From Flavivirga jejuensis (GTDB lineage: Bacteria; Bacteroidota; Bacteroidia; Flavobacteriales; Flavobacteriaceae): a DNA stretch of 64,000 bases. How positions within the stretch are numbered: the first letter of the stretch is position 1; each line of letters opens with the position of its first letter. A program made the position numbers and the translations under genes. Positions 17,694-27,080 of this stretch are shown in pieces. The stretch is from the NCBI RefSeq assembly GCF_030540765.1, contig NZ_JAUOEL010000001.1, forward strand, positions 992,001-1,056,000, read 5' to 3'. The notes under the pieces were generated by a model. The model saw only the letters and a program-made list of their open reading frames with translations. It was not told where the DNA came from and searched no databases.

Positions 17694-19964
17694 TTAATTT
17701 ATAGTTGTTATATAGGTATACGATCCTACCCATTTATATTCTTTATTCTTTATTTCTAAATGATGTTCATTTTTATTTAATGCATCATTATTGGCTATAA
17801 CCAATATTTTTATTTTCCCATTAACATTTTCAATTTGAACTGCTGTATAATTCTCGTTATTATAAATAACTTTTAAACTTGAAACACTACCATAGGCATT
17901 TACTGCAGATTCTGATATAGGACTATAATTTCCATGTGATTCAATTACAGACGCAAATGTTGTGCTTTTAGCATGTCTTCTAATTATAAAAGCGGGTTCT
18001 CGTCTTAAATTAAACTCTGGGTCTTTTGCTCCTATTCTTGCCAAGATTAAATTATCTGTAGCATCGGATGTTGTTGTTATGGTATAAAATTTACCATGGT
18101 TTAACCATGAAAACGTTACATTATCTGATGATGGCATACCTTCGGCTTCTTTCCATAAATGTTGATATCCGATTGATTTACCCAAAGGTTTTAACTCTGA
18201 AGGTACTTTATATTCAAAATTGGTTTTCATAATTTGCCCAAAATAATAGTATGGGAAATCATATTGATTCTTATTTTCTGATGCCACATTCATTATATCT
18301 ACCACAAAAGGTTTTTCAAAATCTTCATCATCGATAATTGCTAAGGTTCGATGTAATTGTGTGCCTGGATATGCATTCGTTTCTTTTGCGCTTACTATTT
18401 GCACCTGCGGATTGGTAGCATCATAAAAATGCAATTCGGAATGGTGTTTACTTCCAACTTCGTACTTTCCTCCAAAATGGCTAACTTCATTTTGTGTTAT
18501 CGTATTATGTGCTATGGTTTGTTTTGCCCATGTTTTGTTTTCTTTTAAATAATTACCGCCTCCTTTTTGTTCTATATTAACAAATCGGGATAATCCATAA
18601 TCTTGGAGAACTTCTTCGCCTTCTTCATATAAAGAAAAGGACAATTTATCATAATGACCATGACTTAAGCCTTGTCCTGCATATTTAAAAACAAGTTCTA
18701 AACCTTTACTTCTTAAAATGCCAACACCGCCTTCATCACCATTGGAACCATCAGATAAATTGATGGATTTTTTATCAAATGGTTTGTCTTTTCCTTCTTT
18801 AATACCTAATGCTACTGCTAATCCTGAGTCATTTAATAAAACACGGTCTTGTTTTTTAGCAATACTTAACAACTCTGGATTGTTTCCTCCATAATGGTAG
18901 GCAACATCTACAGCCGTAACCAATTCTTTTGAGTAATACGACATCCCTTTTTGCCCGTCGTTTAATGGGAAAAATTCACCATCAGCATCTGATAAGTTTA
19001 TTAATGTATTCACAGACTTTAATAAAACCCCTTCTTTATATTCAAAAATTTTAAGTTCGGGTTTTACATGATGTAATGCTTCTGCAAAGACTAAAAATGG
19101 ATACATAGCATAACGTTGATAATAAGGGCCTTCGGTGTAATATCCGTCTGGCGAAAAAGGTTCATCTACATTAGCCAGAAAACCAACTTTTTGACCTTCA
19201 ACTTTTATAAATCCGCCATCATTATCTTTCATTCCTACTTTTAGGTTGTCGGTTTTTAATCCATTTAATGCTTTTTCTAACAATTCGTCATGATCCATAA
19301 CCAAAGCAATCATACCTACAGCTACATTTCCCCAGGTACTATGATTATGTACGCGATTAAAAAACTGTGGATTTCCTTCTGAAATGAAATTAGCAAATGG
19401 TATAAATAAATCATTTTCTAAAGTATCACGTTCTTCTTTACTAAGCCATTCAAAAATACAATCGTAAGCTTGACTTGAGTAAACCAGCCAGTTAGAATCG
19501 TTTAAGCATTGCCAAAACAATTTTCCTCTTGCATAAGATCTGGTTTGCGGATGTACAGGTAATGTTGGATATAATTTAGCATAGGCCATTAACATATCTC
19601 GAACATAAACAGCATACTTTTCGTTGTCTAAAATTTGAAATAATACGCCTGCTTTTTGAAGCATTAAAAAGTTACGTTTATGGCGCGCATGTGTATAACC
19701 TCCCGAAAGATCTTTTGGAATTGGCACATCTATACCTAATTCAATTTCGGCATCAATCTCGTCTTTTGTAGCTTCTAAAGATGCATCAAATATGGGAATG
19801 CTCCCCAACTGAGATTTAATTTTTTCAACGCCAGATTTTGTTAAAATCAAACTAGGATGACCTTGACTATCTGATTGATCATTATACTTTTCTAATGCTT
19901 TTTCTTTGCAAGAAAGTGCCATAAGGACAATAACCAAAAGCGTCGTTTTAATTTTTGAATTCAT
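17694..19964 (-). CDS. Exo-type oligoalginate lyase, PL17 family
   Basis: This 756-residue lipoprotein (lipobox MALSC, Cys 19) has the N-terminal alpha-toroid alginate-lyase domain (about 60-350, with NRVHNHSTWGNVAVGM and the catalytic-region DGYYTEGPYYQRYAMYPF) and a C-terminal heparinase II/III beta-sandwich (about 385-700, with GLSHGHYDKLSFSLYEEGEEVLQDYG and WAKQTIAHNTITQNE). PL17 enzymes trim alginate oligosaccharides to unsaturated monomers, here probably in the periplasm. It heads a two-gene unit with kdgF. Its own promoter at 20251-20221 carries the alginate operator. The start chosen follows from the complete lipoprotein signal. Confidence 0.93.
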   Translation of the reverse strand: MNSKIKTTLLVIVLMALSCKEKALEKYNDQSDSQGHPSLILTKSGVEKIKSQLGSIPIFDASLEATKDEIDAEIELGIDVPIPKDLSGGYTHARHKRNFLMLQKAGVLFQILDNEKYAVYVRDMLMAYAKLYPTLPVHPQTRSYARGKLFWQCLNDSNWLVYSSQAYDCIFEWLSKEERDTLENDLFIPFANFISEGNPQFFNRVHNHSTWGNVAVGMIALVMDHDELLEKALNGLKTDNLKVGMKDNDGGFIKVEGQKVGFLANVDEPFSPDGYYTEGPYYQRYAMYPFLVFAEALHHVKPELKIFEYKEGVLLKSVNTLINLSDADGEFFPLNDGQKGMSYYSKELVTAVDVAYHYGGNNPELLSIAKKQDRVLLNDSGLAVALGIKEGKDKPFDKKSINLSDGSNGDEGGVGILRSKGLELVFKYAGQGLSHGHYDKLSFSLYEEGEEVLQDYGLSRFVNIEQKGGGNYLKENKTWAKQTIAHNTITQNEVSHFGGKYEVGSKHHSELHFYDATNPQVQIVSAKETNAYPGTQLHRTLAIIDDEDFEKPFVVDIMNVASENKNQYDFPYYYFGQIMKTNFEYKVPSELKPLGKSIGYQHLWKEAEGMPSSDNVTFSWLNHGKFYTITTTSDATDNLILARIGAKDPEFNLRREPAFIIRRHAKSTTFASVIESHGNYSPISESAVNAYGSVSSLKVIYNNENYTAVQIENVNGKIKILVIANNDALNKNEHHLEIKNKEYKWVGSYTYITTIN

Positions 19965-20198
19965 ATTAAGTATTAAAAATTATTTCTAAATTTAATTAAT
20001 CTGTTCCTTCTCCTTGTAAGGAATCTTTTAAGAAAACACATAAATGATTTCTTAAAAACCTGAATTAAAAATCCATAGATTCTTTAGGTTATGTTTTTTG
20101 TGATTACTAACCTGAACATCTTCTGACTTGATTCCTAAAAAAACTCTTTCCATATTGATTATTACAAAAAGTAAACAATAAATTATTTAAAACTAAAA

Positions 20199-20226
20199 TT
20201 GGTTTACCAGATTGGTTTACCAAAAA
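20199..20226. promoter_or_regulatory. Alginate operator at the PL17-kdgF promoter
   Basis: Two copies of TTGGTTTACCA are joined by GA, overlapping the predicted -7 element. Spacing and order match the operator at the susC promoter. Confidence 0.75.
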
Positions 20227-20251
20227 TACATCAATTTTACAATTAACCAAA
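20221..20251 (-). promoter_or_regulatory. Bacteroidota promoter of the PL17-kdgF unit
   Basis: On the minus strand, TTTG (20251-20248) and TATTTTTG (20228-20221) are 19 nt apart, the same geometry as at the susC promoter. Confidence 0.7.
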
Positions 20252-20420
20252 CATTCGATGGATATTTAACATAAATCTATGTTGTTTTTATACAAAATGG
20301 AACTCGTTCTTAAAAGAATTCAACATTACTAAGATTCTGTTAGACCAAATCATTAATGAGAAGTGTAGGGCACTTCAATACTGCTTTTTAACTCCTGAAA
20401 CACTCATTATGACTATGGTC

Positions 20421-21371
20421 TTATTCAAAATGTTCTGGGGTTTTTTTATATTTTTTGAATTCTTTTTTGCTGAATTCTTTTAGAAATGCTTCATCATCAA
20501 ACACAATTTTATATTTGTTTTTGTTTTCTAATTGAACAGCACCTTTTTCTGTATAATAATAAGGCGTTATGTATGCATAATTCCTTTTTCTCTTTGTTAA
20601 AGTACTCTTTTCTTTACTATTAAGACTATCTGTTTTAAGATAATATATGTTAAAATACAATCTGTACGATTCATTAAAGATGTCTAAAATACCGAGTTCA
20701 GTCTGTGGATATACTTTTTGTCCGAGTTTTACAAAAATGGCATCTTTTTTAAAGCCTTTATAACTTGCAAAAGTCCCATCTGCATGCTCAATTAAGATAC
20801 GATTTATTTGAGTAGTAAATTTCTTTTTGACTAAGGTATCTGTATCAAACTTATTGGTGATTTTAACAACAATGCCTTTTCGCATATTAGTAACAGTGTC
20901 TGCTTGTTTTCTCTTTATTCCATACGATTTCCAGTTTTTAGGTTTTTCGTCATTAAAATACTTTTCTCCAACATTATTATTTTCATGTATTATAACATGT
21001 TTTCCTTTTTTAAATGGCAAAGTATAGGTGAATAAACTATCAATTTTAGGATTTGGAATGCCTCTTATATATGAAGTTCTATAAGAATATTTTATAGATT
21101 CGTTAGCATTTTTTGGTTTTAACTTAAACAAAAAACCATAATTAGATTTAACAACCTCTCTATAAGTATAAGCTTTTGTGTTTTCTAAAGTTGTGAATTT
21201 TATTGTTAAATGAAAGCTTCCAGGAAGATTCTTTTTGTAATAAAAATCAACACTTTTGTCTTTGTTTCTTTCAGTTTTAATCTTAATGGTTTTTTCCTGA
21301 GAAAGAATATTATTACTAAAGCCAATGAAAAAGAAAAGTATCAGTAAACCACTTTTTGTTTTTTTTTTCAT
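20421..21371 (-). CDS. Exported degenerate M23 (LytM)-like protein
   Basis: This 316-residue exported protein (signal peptide about 1-24, ILSQ) has a C-terminal region (about 165-235: MRKGIVVKI, then RILIEHADGTFASYKGFKKDAIFVKLGQKVYPQTELGILD) that follows the beta-fold pattern of M23/LytM endopeptidases. The pattern resembles a 'HxDGTYAxYxHL...VxxGQxVxxGxxIG' core. The His of the normal YxHL motif is replaced (SYKGF) and no HxxxD is evident, so it is probably not an active zinc peptidase. The N-terminal half (30-150) is beta-rich and of unknown type. It ends an operon with three alginate-type genes, 5 bp after the heparinase-fold gene. A role in glycan binding or cell-envelope anchoring is possible but unproven. 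Confidence 0.6.
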   Translation of the reverse strand: MKKKTKSGLLILFFFIGFSNNILSQEKTIKIKTERNKDKSVDFYYKKNLPGSFHLTIKFTTLENTKAYTYREVVKSNYGFLFKLKPKNANESIKYSYRTSYIRGIPNPKIDSLFTYTLPFKKGKHVIIHENNNVGEKYFNDEKPKNWKSYGIKRKQADTVTNMRKGIVVKITNKFDTDTLVKKKFTTQINRILIEHADGTFASYKGFKKDAIFVKLGQKVYPQTELGILDIFNESYRLYFNIYYLKTDSLNSKEKSTLTKRKRNYAYITPYYYTEKGAVQLENKNKYKIVFDDEAFLKEFSKKEFKKYKKTPEHFE

Positions 21372-21376
21372 GTGTA

Positions 21377-23623
21377 TTAATTTTTAATTGTAGCCTCTAT
21401 TTTATTTCCAGGTTCAATCGTATACTTTCTAATTTCTGAAACACCTTTAATTGACATTTGAATGACTTCATCAGATAAAGATTGTATTACTAATTTATCA
21501 TGGTTTAATTTTAAAAATGCATCTGAAATATTAGAAAACTCAATTTTAATATTATTTAATTGTAATTGTTTTACCGAAAAAAACATATCAGCGCCATCTT
21601 TTGTTATTGATACCGATTGTACTCCAGTAATTTTCCATTTTGAAGCATGTAATTCCCAACCCTTCAAATCTGGGTTTTCTTTATCTTCATCAAGTCTGTT
21701 TGAATACCCCTTATAAGGATATAAAGCCGTGATAAAACTAAAATTGGTTTGGTCTTTTTTAGAAACCACAGACCATCCTTTTCCACGTTGACCAGAATTA
21801 GAAACGTCATCTATTTTTCTTAATTGATAAATGTCTAAGCCAGAGGCATTATCAAATGTAGATCTTATTAAATTTGGTGTCATTTCTAAGCTATAGTGCC
21901 CTTGCCAAACTTGTTTATAGGTGTGTTTTTTATTAGATTTAAAATTATCTTTTACAATCCAAAAATCATCCTTTACATAAATAACCTGTCTGCTATATGC
22001 GACATCAATATTTTCAAAACCATTATGGCTTCCAATAAAAACATCTAAATCTTTATCGGTTTTCCAAGCTATCGTTTTTGGTTCTGGTAATTCTCTATAT
22101 TTTCCAAAACCACTCCCTCCTTTATTAGAAGTGTATTGCTTTCCTTGTAACTCATTATCTACTAAAGCCACATTTTTAGTCATTGAGTTTTTAAACAATT
22201 CTAAATCTTTAAGAGAATACCTTACTTGATAATTAGGTAATATCACCTTACCATTTGCCATAGCTTGTACGCCTAACATATCGCCGTGTTGATGGTCTGG
22301 TTTTTTATCATCTAAGCCATTAGAAATGATCATCATTTTATCATGATCATTCCAACCTTCTCGCATAATGTAATACCCCGTTGTTGGAAATTCTACAGAT
22401 TTCATAGTTGGTTTTGTAGCTTCCACTTTTTCAAGCATTTTTAATTGGGAGCCACTTAAATACCAATACATATTAGCTTTTACATAATTATTAGCGAAAT
22501 AGCCCATTTTAGGAGAATCGAATAGTAAATATCCTAAAGTTAAAGCACCAGAAATATCATTGGTTTCCGCCCAAGGTTGATCGGTATCATCAGAAAGTAC
22601 AGGAGCAGATTTATCTGGATATGCTACTTTTGTTAATGTTATAAACAAAGATTTTAATTTGTCTTTCCAAAAATCATTGACTTCTAAACCACTTAGCTTT
22701 GCCAATTGATATACGTAATAATAATTACCTATATCACTCATATGATAATGTACTGTGCGCTCAAATTGAAAGCCATCATCATTAATTTCTTTTGACAGAT
22801 GTTCTTCTAGTAAACGCATGGAGCGTTCGTACCATGCATCTGTATTTTGAAAGTCTCTTAATAAAATGGAAAGCATTGCTAAAGCAGAAAGCCCCCGTGT
22901 TTGGTGATTTCCAGAATGAAATTCGGTATTGTTAGCGTATAAATGCGCACCATGTTGTAATAAGGTTGCTATGGTCGTTAACTGGTCATTATCTGTATAC
23001 GATGCTTCACCCAAAAACATATTATGAATTTGTAGCCAATTCAGGATACGATACCCAGAACGAAAGGCTTCATAAATACCATTACCATTTTCAATTTTTT
23101 CGTATTCGCCTTTTTCTAAAGCAACATTTAAAGATTTTAATTGGTTTGTAAAATAGCTTAAATACTTAGGGTTTTTATCTTGGTAATTATAATAAAAAGC
23201 AACATCAACCATTTTATGCTGGCGTGCCAAATGTCTTAAAGCATACGTATTTACGGGTTCTCCAAACAAGTAGTTAAAAGGAAGTTTCCATTGCGTAGCA
23301 TCCGAGTATTTAGATATATGGTCTAATGCCCTTTTCTCATGATTCTTTTCTATTTGATTATAAATCGAGTTATAATCCTTAAAACGCATATCAAATGTTT
23401 TCCAATCGTAGAAGTAACGTTTAGAAAATTTCTCTCTAAAATACTGTGCTAAATCGGCTTGAGTAATAGCTCCTTTAGAGGTAAATTTATCTTTAACTTC
23501 TACTTTTAAAAAATTAGAAAGCTTTTCATTAGAAATAATAGTTGTAGTTGGTATTTCCTGTGAAAAAACATTTTGGAGTACAAAAAGTAATCCCAGAAAA
23601 AACAACTTTCTTGAATTCTTCAT
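21377..23623 (-). CDS. Heparinase II/III-fold polysaccharide lyase, probably alginate-acting
   Basis: This 748-residue exported protein (Sec signal about 1-21) has an alpha-toroid domain (about 60-400, with NNTEFHSGNHQTRGLSALAML and DDGFQFERTVHYHMSDIGNYYYVYQLAKLSG) and a heparinase II/III beta-domain (from about 410, GYYIMREGWNDHDKMMIISNGLDDKKPDHQHGDMLGVQAMANGK). The HQHGDML stretch is the expected active-site region. It differs from the PL17 protein in this locus and may belong to PL39 or another heparinase-fold family. Family number is not settled by inspection. It sits between PL6 and the M23-like gene, so alginate is the likely substrate. Confidence 0.75.
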   Translation of the reverse strand: MKNSRKLFFLGLLFVLQNVFSQEIPTTTIISNEKLSNFLKVEVKDKFTSKGAITQADLAQYFREKFSKRYFYDWKTFDMRFKDYNSIYNQIEKNHEKRALDHISKYSDATQWKLPFNYLFGEPVNTYALRHLARQHKMVDVAFYYNYQDKNPKYLSYFTNQLKSLNVALEKGEYEKIENGNGIYEAFRSGYRILNWLQIHNMFLGEASYTDNDQLTTIATLLQHGAHLYANNTEFHSGNHQTRGLSALAMLSILLRDFQNTDAWYERSMRLLEEHLSKEINDDGFQFERTVHYHMSDIGNYYYVYQLAKLSGLEVNDFWKDKLKSLFITLTKVAYPDKSAPVLSDDTDQPWAETNDISGALTLGYLLFDSPKMGYFANNYVKANMYWYLSGSQLKMLEKVEATKPTMKSVEFPTTGYYIMREGWNDHDKMMIISNGLDDKKPDHQHGDMLGVQAMANGKVILPNYQVRYSLKDLELFKNSMTKNVALVDNELQGKQYTSNKGGSGFGKYRELPEPKTIAWKTDKDLDVFIGSHNGFENIDVAYSRQVIYVKDDFWIVKDNFKSNKKHTYKQVWQGHYSLEMTPNLIRSTFDNASGLDIYQLRKIDDVSNSGQRGKGWSVVSKKDQTNFSFITALYPYKGYSNRLDEDKENPDLKGWELHASKWKITGVQSVSITKDGADMFFSVKQLQLNNIKIEFSNISDAFLKLNHDKLVIQSLSDEVIQMSIKGVSEIRKYTIEPGNKIEATIKN

Positions 23624-23631
23624 TTATGAGA

Positions 23632-25977
23632 TTAATACATTAATTTCAATTTTAAATTTTGAACAACTTTAATTTCTCCTGAATTTTTAATAACGTTATC
23701 GACTGGTTTCTGTCCTTTTTCTCCCCATAAAACAGCAATTACTTTTACAGGATTGTTAGTAAATGTATTATTAGAGAAATCAACATTTACAATGCCGCGA
23801 TTTTTTATTAAAATATGGTCTTTTGAGTCTTTACCACAGTTAGTAAACGTGTTGTTTTGAAGTTTTAAGTTGCCACCTATTGTAGACTCATCGTAACCAC
23901 CACGATAATAATCTAAAGCAGTTTCATTTATGTTATCGAAAGTAGAATTAGTAATGTAAACAAATGCAGCATTATAATCGCCTTTGTCGTTAGTTTCTTT
24001 ATTTAATTGAATCCCTCTAATACAATCTTTAATAATTGAATTTGAAACAGAAACAGTATCGGCAAATGATCCTTTTGAAACGCTTAGTACATTTTTAAAA
24101 TGGCTTATTTCAGAATTTTTGACCCATAAATTATAGGCCTTTGTCATATTTTTATCTAAAGTAGCAAAAGCATCTTGTGTGTTATTTCCCCTTAGTACAA
24201 TGTCTTCAATAATCAGATTTCCTTTAGGGTTCATTTCGAATGCTGTATGATTTGATGTAAATACTAATTCTGCCTTATTGTTTTTATCTTGAGATGTTAT
24301 GGTTACCTTTTTATCAATAACTAAAGAGGTATCCATGGCATAGCTTCCTGATTTTAATGACAAGATATCACCTGAATTTACGCTTTTAATATGCTCTAGT
24401 AATTCTTGGTTTGTTGCAACTGAAATTGTTTTAGGTTCGTATTTTTCTTTTTCAATAGAAAACCAATCGGTTCCATACTTCGTTTTATCAACTAATACAG
24501 CATTATCTTTTACTGGGTTTACAATAGCACCAACACTATTGTTTTCTGAAGTTCTCTTATTTCCGAATAAATCTGTGGTAATGGTTTCAAAATCAAAGCC
24601 ATAATAGACATCTTTATCATTTTCTGTTGGAACAAACAATACGTCTGATATTTTATTGACTTTAAAACTTTTAGTTAGGATGCCTTTTGGCTTTACGTCA
24701 CTTTTGTTTTCAACATTTAAAATATTGTTTTTAAATAAGACGCCATCAACTTTATCATAATTCTTTATTGGATAAGTACCTCCTTCATGACTAAATATTA
24801 AATTATTAGCCACAGTCGTTCTAGTTGGTCTCGCTGAACGGATTTCAGATTTTGGTAATACATCGCTTTGACTTACGTTGGATCCTACACTAAAATGAAA
24901 TGGTGTTACGCAATCTACATAAGTATTATGTGCTATAACAGCATCTGTAACTTGAAGGTATCTGTTTTGTGGTGATTTTGGAATGCCATTCATAACTGCT
25001 AAAGGTGCTCTAAACATGCTTCCTTTTAACTTATAGAAATAGTTATTAGTAATCCAATGTCCTGTATTTATAACACGAATCCCTCCAATAAACTCCGAAT
25101 TATCATTACCAATAAAAACATTACCGTCAATAGTAGCATAGTTACCATGCCTTAAAACTAAAGAACCTTCACTTTCAAAAAACACATTATTTCTAAACTC
25201 ATTATAGTTTGATTTGCTCGATATTATTTCAACCTCACCATTACAACGCTCAAATAAATTATTAGCGACATACGTATGCGATGGTGCCATTGAGGTACCG
25301 CTATCTCCAATTTGCATAGTTTCACCATGTGGCCCCCCTTTTCTAGGCCTTGGTCCAAAATGATTGTTTATTATTTGGTGGTAGTTTTTAATATGTTGAT
25401 TTCCTTTTAACTGAACCATTATGGTAGGACCGAAGTTCGATTTTCCTGTTATATAACAATTGCTTAATTCGTTATGTCTGCCCCAAAACTCTACCCAATG
25501 ATCTGTATCGTCTCTATTTGGTTGTGTAAATTCTTCAATCACGCAATGTGTCACTTTACAATGATTGGCAATAGAGTCTTTACTTATTCCAAATTGGATA
25601 ACATTTCGAGTAGGGGTATAGCCATTTTTAAAGTACAGATCTCTAACTTCTAAATATGTGCCTCCTATTTGTAAATTTGATGCACCTTCAATAAAAACGT
25701 CGCCTGGTGTTTCTGCTTTTAAAACAATGGGAGCATCTTTTGTTCCTGTTCCATAAAATTGAATTTGTATGTCTTTCCAGGCTCCATTAGCCAGTATAAT
25801 TTCATCTCCAGGGGTTGCTTTAGTAATAGCATTATTAAGTTCCTCTTCTGTATTTACTGTTATTTTATTAACTGTTGGTGTGTTTTCGCATGCGCAACAT
25901 AAAAGTAAAACACTTAAAAAGAATAACGCTTTATTTTTAGCGTTGAATTGAGTAAAAAAATTAAAGATGTAGGTCAT
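23632..25977 (-). CDS. Two-domain alginate lyase, polysaccharide lyase family 6
   Basis: The most likely start is at 25977, giving a 781-residue lipoprotein whose signal ends LLLCCAC (Cys 30). A longer frame from 26052 adds 25 residues that spoil the signal. The N-terminal domain (about 35-410) is a chondroitinase B-like parallel beta-helix: GDEIILANGAW, then HCVIEEF, GPTIMVQLKGNQH, GPRPRKGGPHGETMQIGD, EVEIISSKSNYNEFRNN and GSLVLRHGNYATIDGN. The Lys of SSKS and the Arg of LVLRHG are the PL6 catalytic pair. A second beta-helix domain follows (about 480-770), as in two-domain PL6 enzymes. It is encoded 43 bp after the Tat-exported TIM-barrel gene and 8 bp before the heparinase-fold gene. Confidence 0.92.
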   Translation of the reverse strand: MTYIFNFFTQFNAKNKALFFLSVLLLCCACENTPTVNKITVNTEEELNNAITKATPGDEIILANGAWKDIQIQFYGTGTKDAPIVLKAETPGDVFIEGASNLQIGGTYLEVRDLYFKNGYTPTRNVIQFGISKDSIANHCKVTHCVIEEFTQPNRDDTDHWVEFWGRHNELSNCYITGKSNFGPTIMVQLKGNQHIKNYHQIINNHFGPRPRKGGPHGETMQIGDSGTSMAPSHTYVANNLFERCNGEVEIISSKSNYNEFRNNVFFESEGSLVLRHGNYATIDGNVFIGNDNSEFIGGIRVINTGHWITNNYFYKLKGSMFRAPLAVMNGIPKSPQNRYLQVTDAVIAHNTYVDCVTPFHFSVGSNVSQSDVLPKSEIRSARPTRTTVANNLIFSHEGGTYPIKNYDKVDGVLFKNNILNVENKSDVKPKGILTKSFKVNKISDVLFVPTENDKDVYYGFDFETITTDLFGNKRTSENNSVGAIVNPVKDNAVLVDKTKYGTDWFSIEKEKYEPKTISVATNQELLEHIKSVNSGDILSLKSGSYAMDTSLVIDKKVTITSQDKNNKAELVFTSNHTAFEMNPKGNLIIEDIVLRGNNTQDAFATLDKNMTKAYNLWVKNSEISHFKNVLSVSKGSFADTVSVSNSIIKDCIRGIQLNKETNDKGDYNAAFVYITNSTFDNINETALDYYRGGYDESTIGGNLKLQNNTFTNCGKDSKDHILIKNRGIVNVDFSNNTFTNNPVKVIAVLWGEKGQKPVDNVIKNSGEIKVVQNLKLKLMY

Positions 25978-26020
25978 GAATATTGGTTTTTGTTTTTTGA
26001 TAATTGATATATTATTAAAA

Positions 26021-26977
26021 TTAAGCATGTCGCCATAGTTGTTGTAAAGCATTCAGGTCTCTAACCATGGCATCAAATACTACTTTTTTATCTACAGAAA
26101 TTTTACTAAGTCCTTTTTCGGCACCACCTAAATCATATTCCAGATGAAGTGAAACGGGTGGTTTTAATTTGTATGTTTTCAATAATTTAAAATAGGCATC
26201 AAAATTAACCATGCCTTCTCCAATTGGCACATTAACGGCTTTCCATTTTCCGTCTATCTTTTCCCATTTAAAATCTTTCAACACAATACCTTTTATATGA
26301 TTCTGTAACAGTTTTAATCCATTTTTCCAAGAGTGACCGCCTTCTGCAACGGCGTGACGAATATCGTATTGGGTTCCAAAATAATTTAAATCTGCCCCTT
26401 CAAGTATGGCATTAATCTCCCAAAAAGATGCTCCAACATTTGTACCTGCATGATTTTGGTAGTAACCAACAATATTATTTTCTTTGTTAAGATCGCTTAA
26501 ATTCTTGACTTCTTGTTTATAGATCTCAAGTGATTCGTTCATGGGTTTTCCTTCTAAATATTTAAACCAATGTGTGCGGTAATATTTAACCCCTTGTTTT
26601 GCAGCCGTTTTAATGATATCAACATCTAATGGATTGTTAATGCTTTCAATACTTGTGGTTATCATTTTACAGTTAGATCCTGCCGATTTAATATCTGATA
26701 TTGCTTTGGGTAAATCTGTTTTAACTAATTCTGGTAATACGTGCCCTTTGGGTCTAACCGTTAAATCGACTCCAGAGAATCCCATTTCTGCAGCCATTTC
26801 TCCAGTGGTTTTATAATCTAAAAACTGGAGATGTTTAGAGAAAATATGAATTGAAAGATCATCATGGGGTTCTATACTAATTGCTGCCATGGCTTCCTCA
26901 AGAAGCCCAAAATTGGCTATAAACCCCGTTGTTAAAATTGTCTTTTTTATAAAGTTTCTACGGCTTTCTGATTCCAT
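26021..26977 (-). CDS. Tat-exported sugar phosphate isomerase/epimerase-like TIM barrel
   Basis: This 318-residue protein starts with a twin-arginine signal (ESRRNFIKKTILTTGFIANFG), so it is exported folded. The rest is an AP endonuclease 2/xylose isomerase-like TIM barrel: EMAAEMGFSGVDLTVRPKGHVLPELV, then MITTSIESINNPLDVDIIKTAAKQGVKYYRTHWF, VGYYQNHAGTN and FDAYFKLLKTYKLKPPVSLHLEYDLGG. Possible metal ligands are the His of YQNHAG, the D of YDIRHA and the E of LHLEYD. Relatives act on sugars or keto sugars, often beside Gfo/Idh/MocA oxidoreductases. The substrate here is unknown. Being first in an operon with PL6 and another lyase, it may handle an unusual uronate product. Confidence 0.75.
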   Translation of the reverse strand: MESESRRNFIKKTILTTGFIANFGLLEEAMAAISIEPHDDLSIHIFSKHLQFLDYKTTGEMAAEMGFSGVDLTVRPKGHVLPELVKTDLPKAISDIKSAGSNCKMITTSIESINNPLDVDIIKTAAKQGVKYYRTHWFKYLEGKPMNESLEIYKQEVKNLSDLNKENNIVGYYQNHAGTNVGASFWEINAILEGADLNYFGTQYDIRHAVAEGGHSWKNGLKLLQNHIKGIVLKDFKWEKIDGKWKAVNVPIGEGMVNFDAYFKLLKTYKLKPPVSLHLEYDLGGAEKGLSKISVDKKVVFDAMVRDLNALQQLWRHA

Positions 26978-27025
26978 TATTAAGTGAAATTTAAATACTG
27001 AAGTGCACTAAAATATAATCTATTA

Positions 27026-27061
27026 AAAAAAAGCCTTTTATTTTACTAAAAGACTTTTTTT
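27026..27061 (-). terminator. Hairpin after the T9SS binding-protein gene
   Basis: A 15-bp stem with one mismatch (27026-27040 with 27047-27061) ends in T/A tracts on both strands. It lies 20 bp after the stop codon of the gene at 27081-28112. No separate promoter was found for the TIM-barrel gene downstream, so it may be a partial terminator. Confidence 0.65.
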
Positions 27062-27080
27062 AAAACTAACTCAAAATTTT

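Larger units (their letters stand above)
19965..20420. other. PL17 leader and promoter region
   Basis: No gene is seen. The leader of about 250 nt includes a 10-bp inverted repeat (TTTTAAGAAA at 20026-20035 with 20048-20057) and the shorter repeat TTCCTT / AAGGAA near 20004-20022. Promoter and operator lie at 20199-20251. A small stem (20360-20365 with 20371-20376) lies between this promoter and the end of the next gene. Confidence 0.55.

Noticed and set aside
25978-26052. Upstream extension of the PL6 frame by 25 codons
   Set aside because: It would bury the lipoprotein signal behind a polar segment and overlap the end of the TIM-barrel gene. The Met at 25977 leads straight into a good signal with CCAC.
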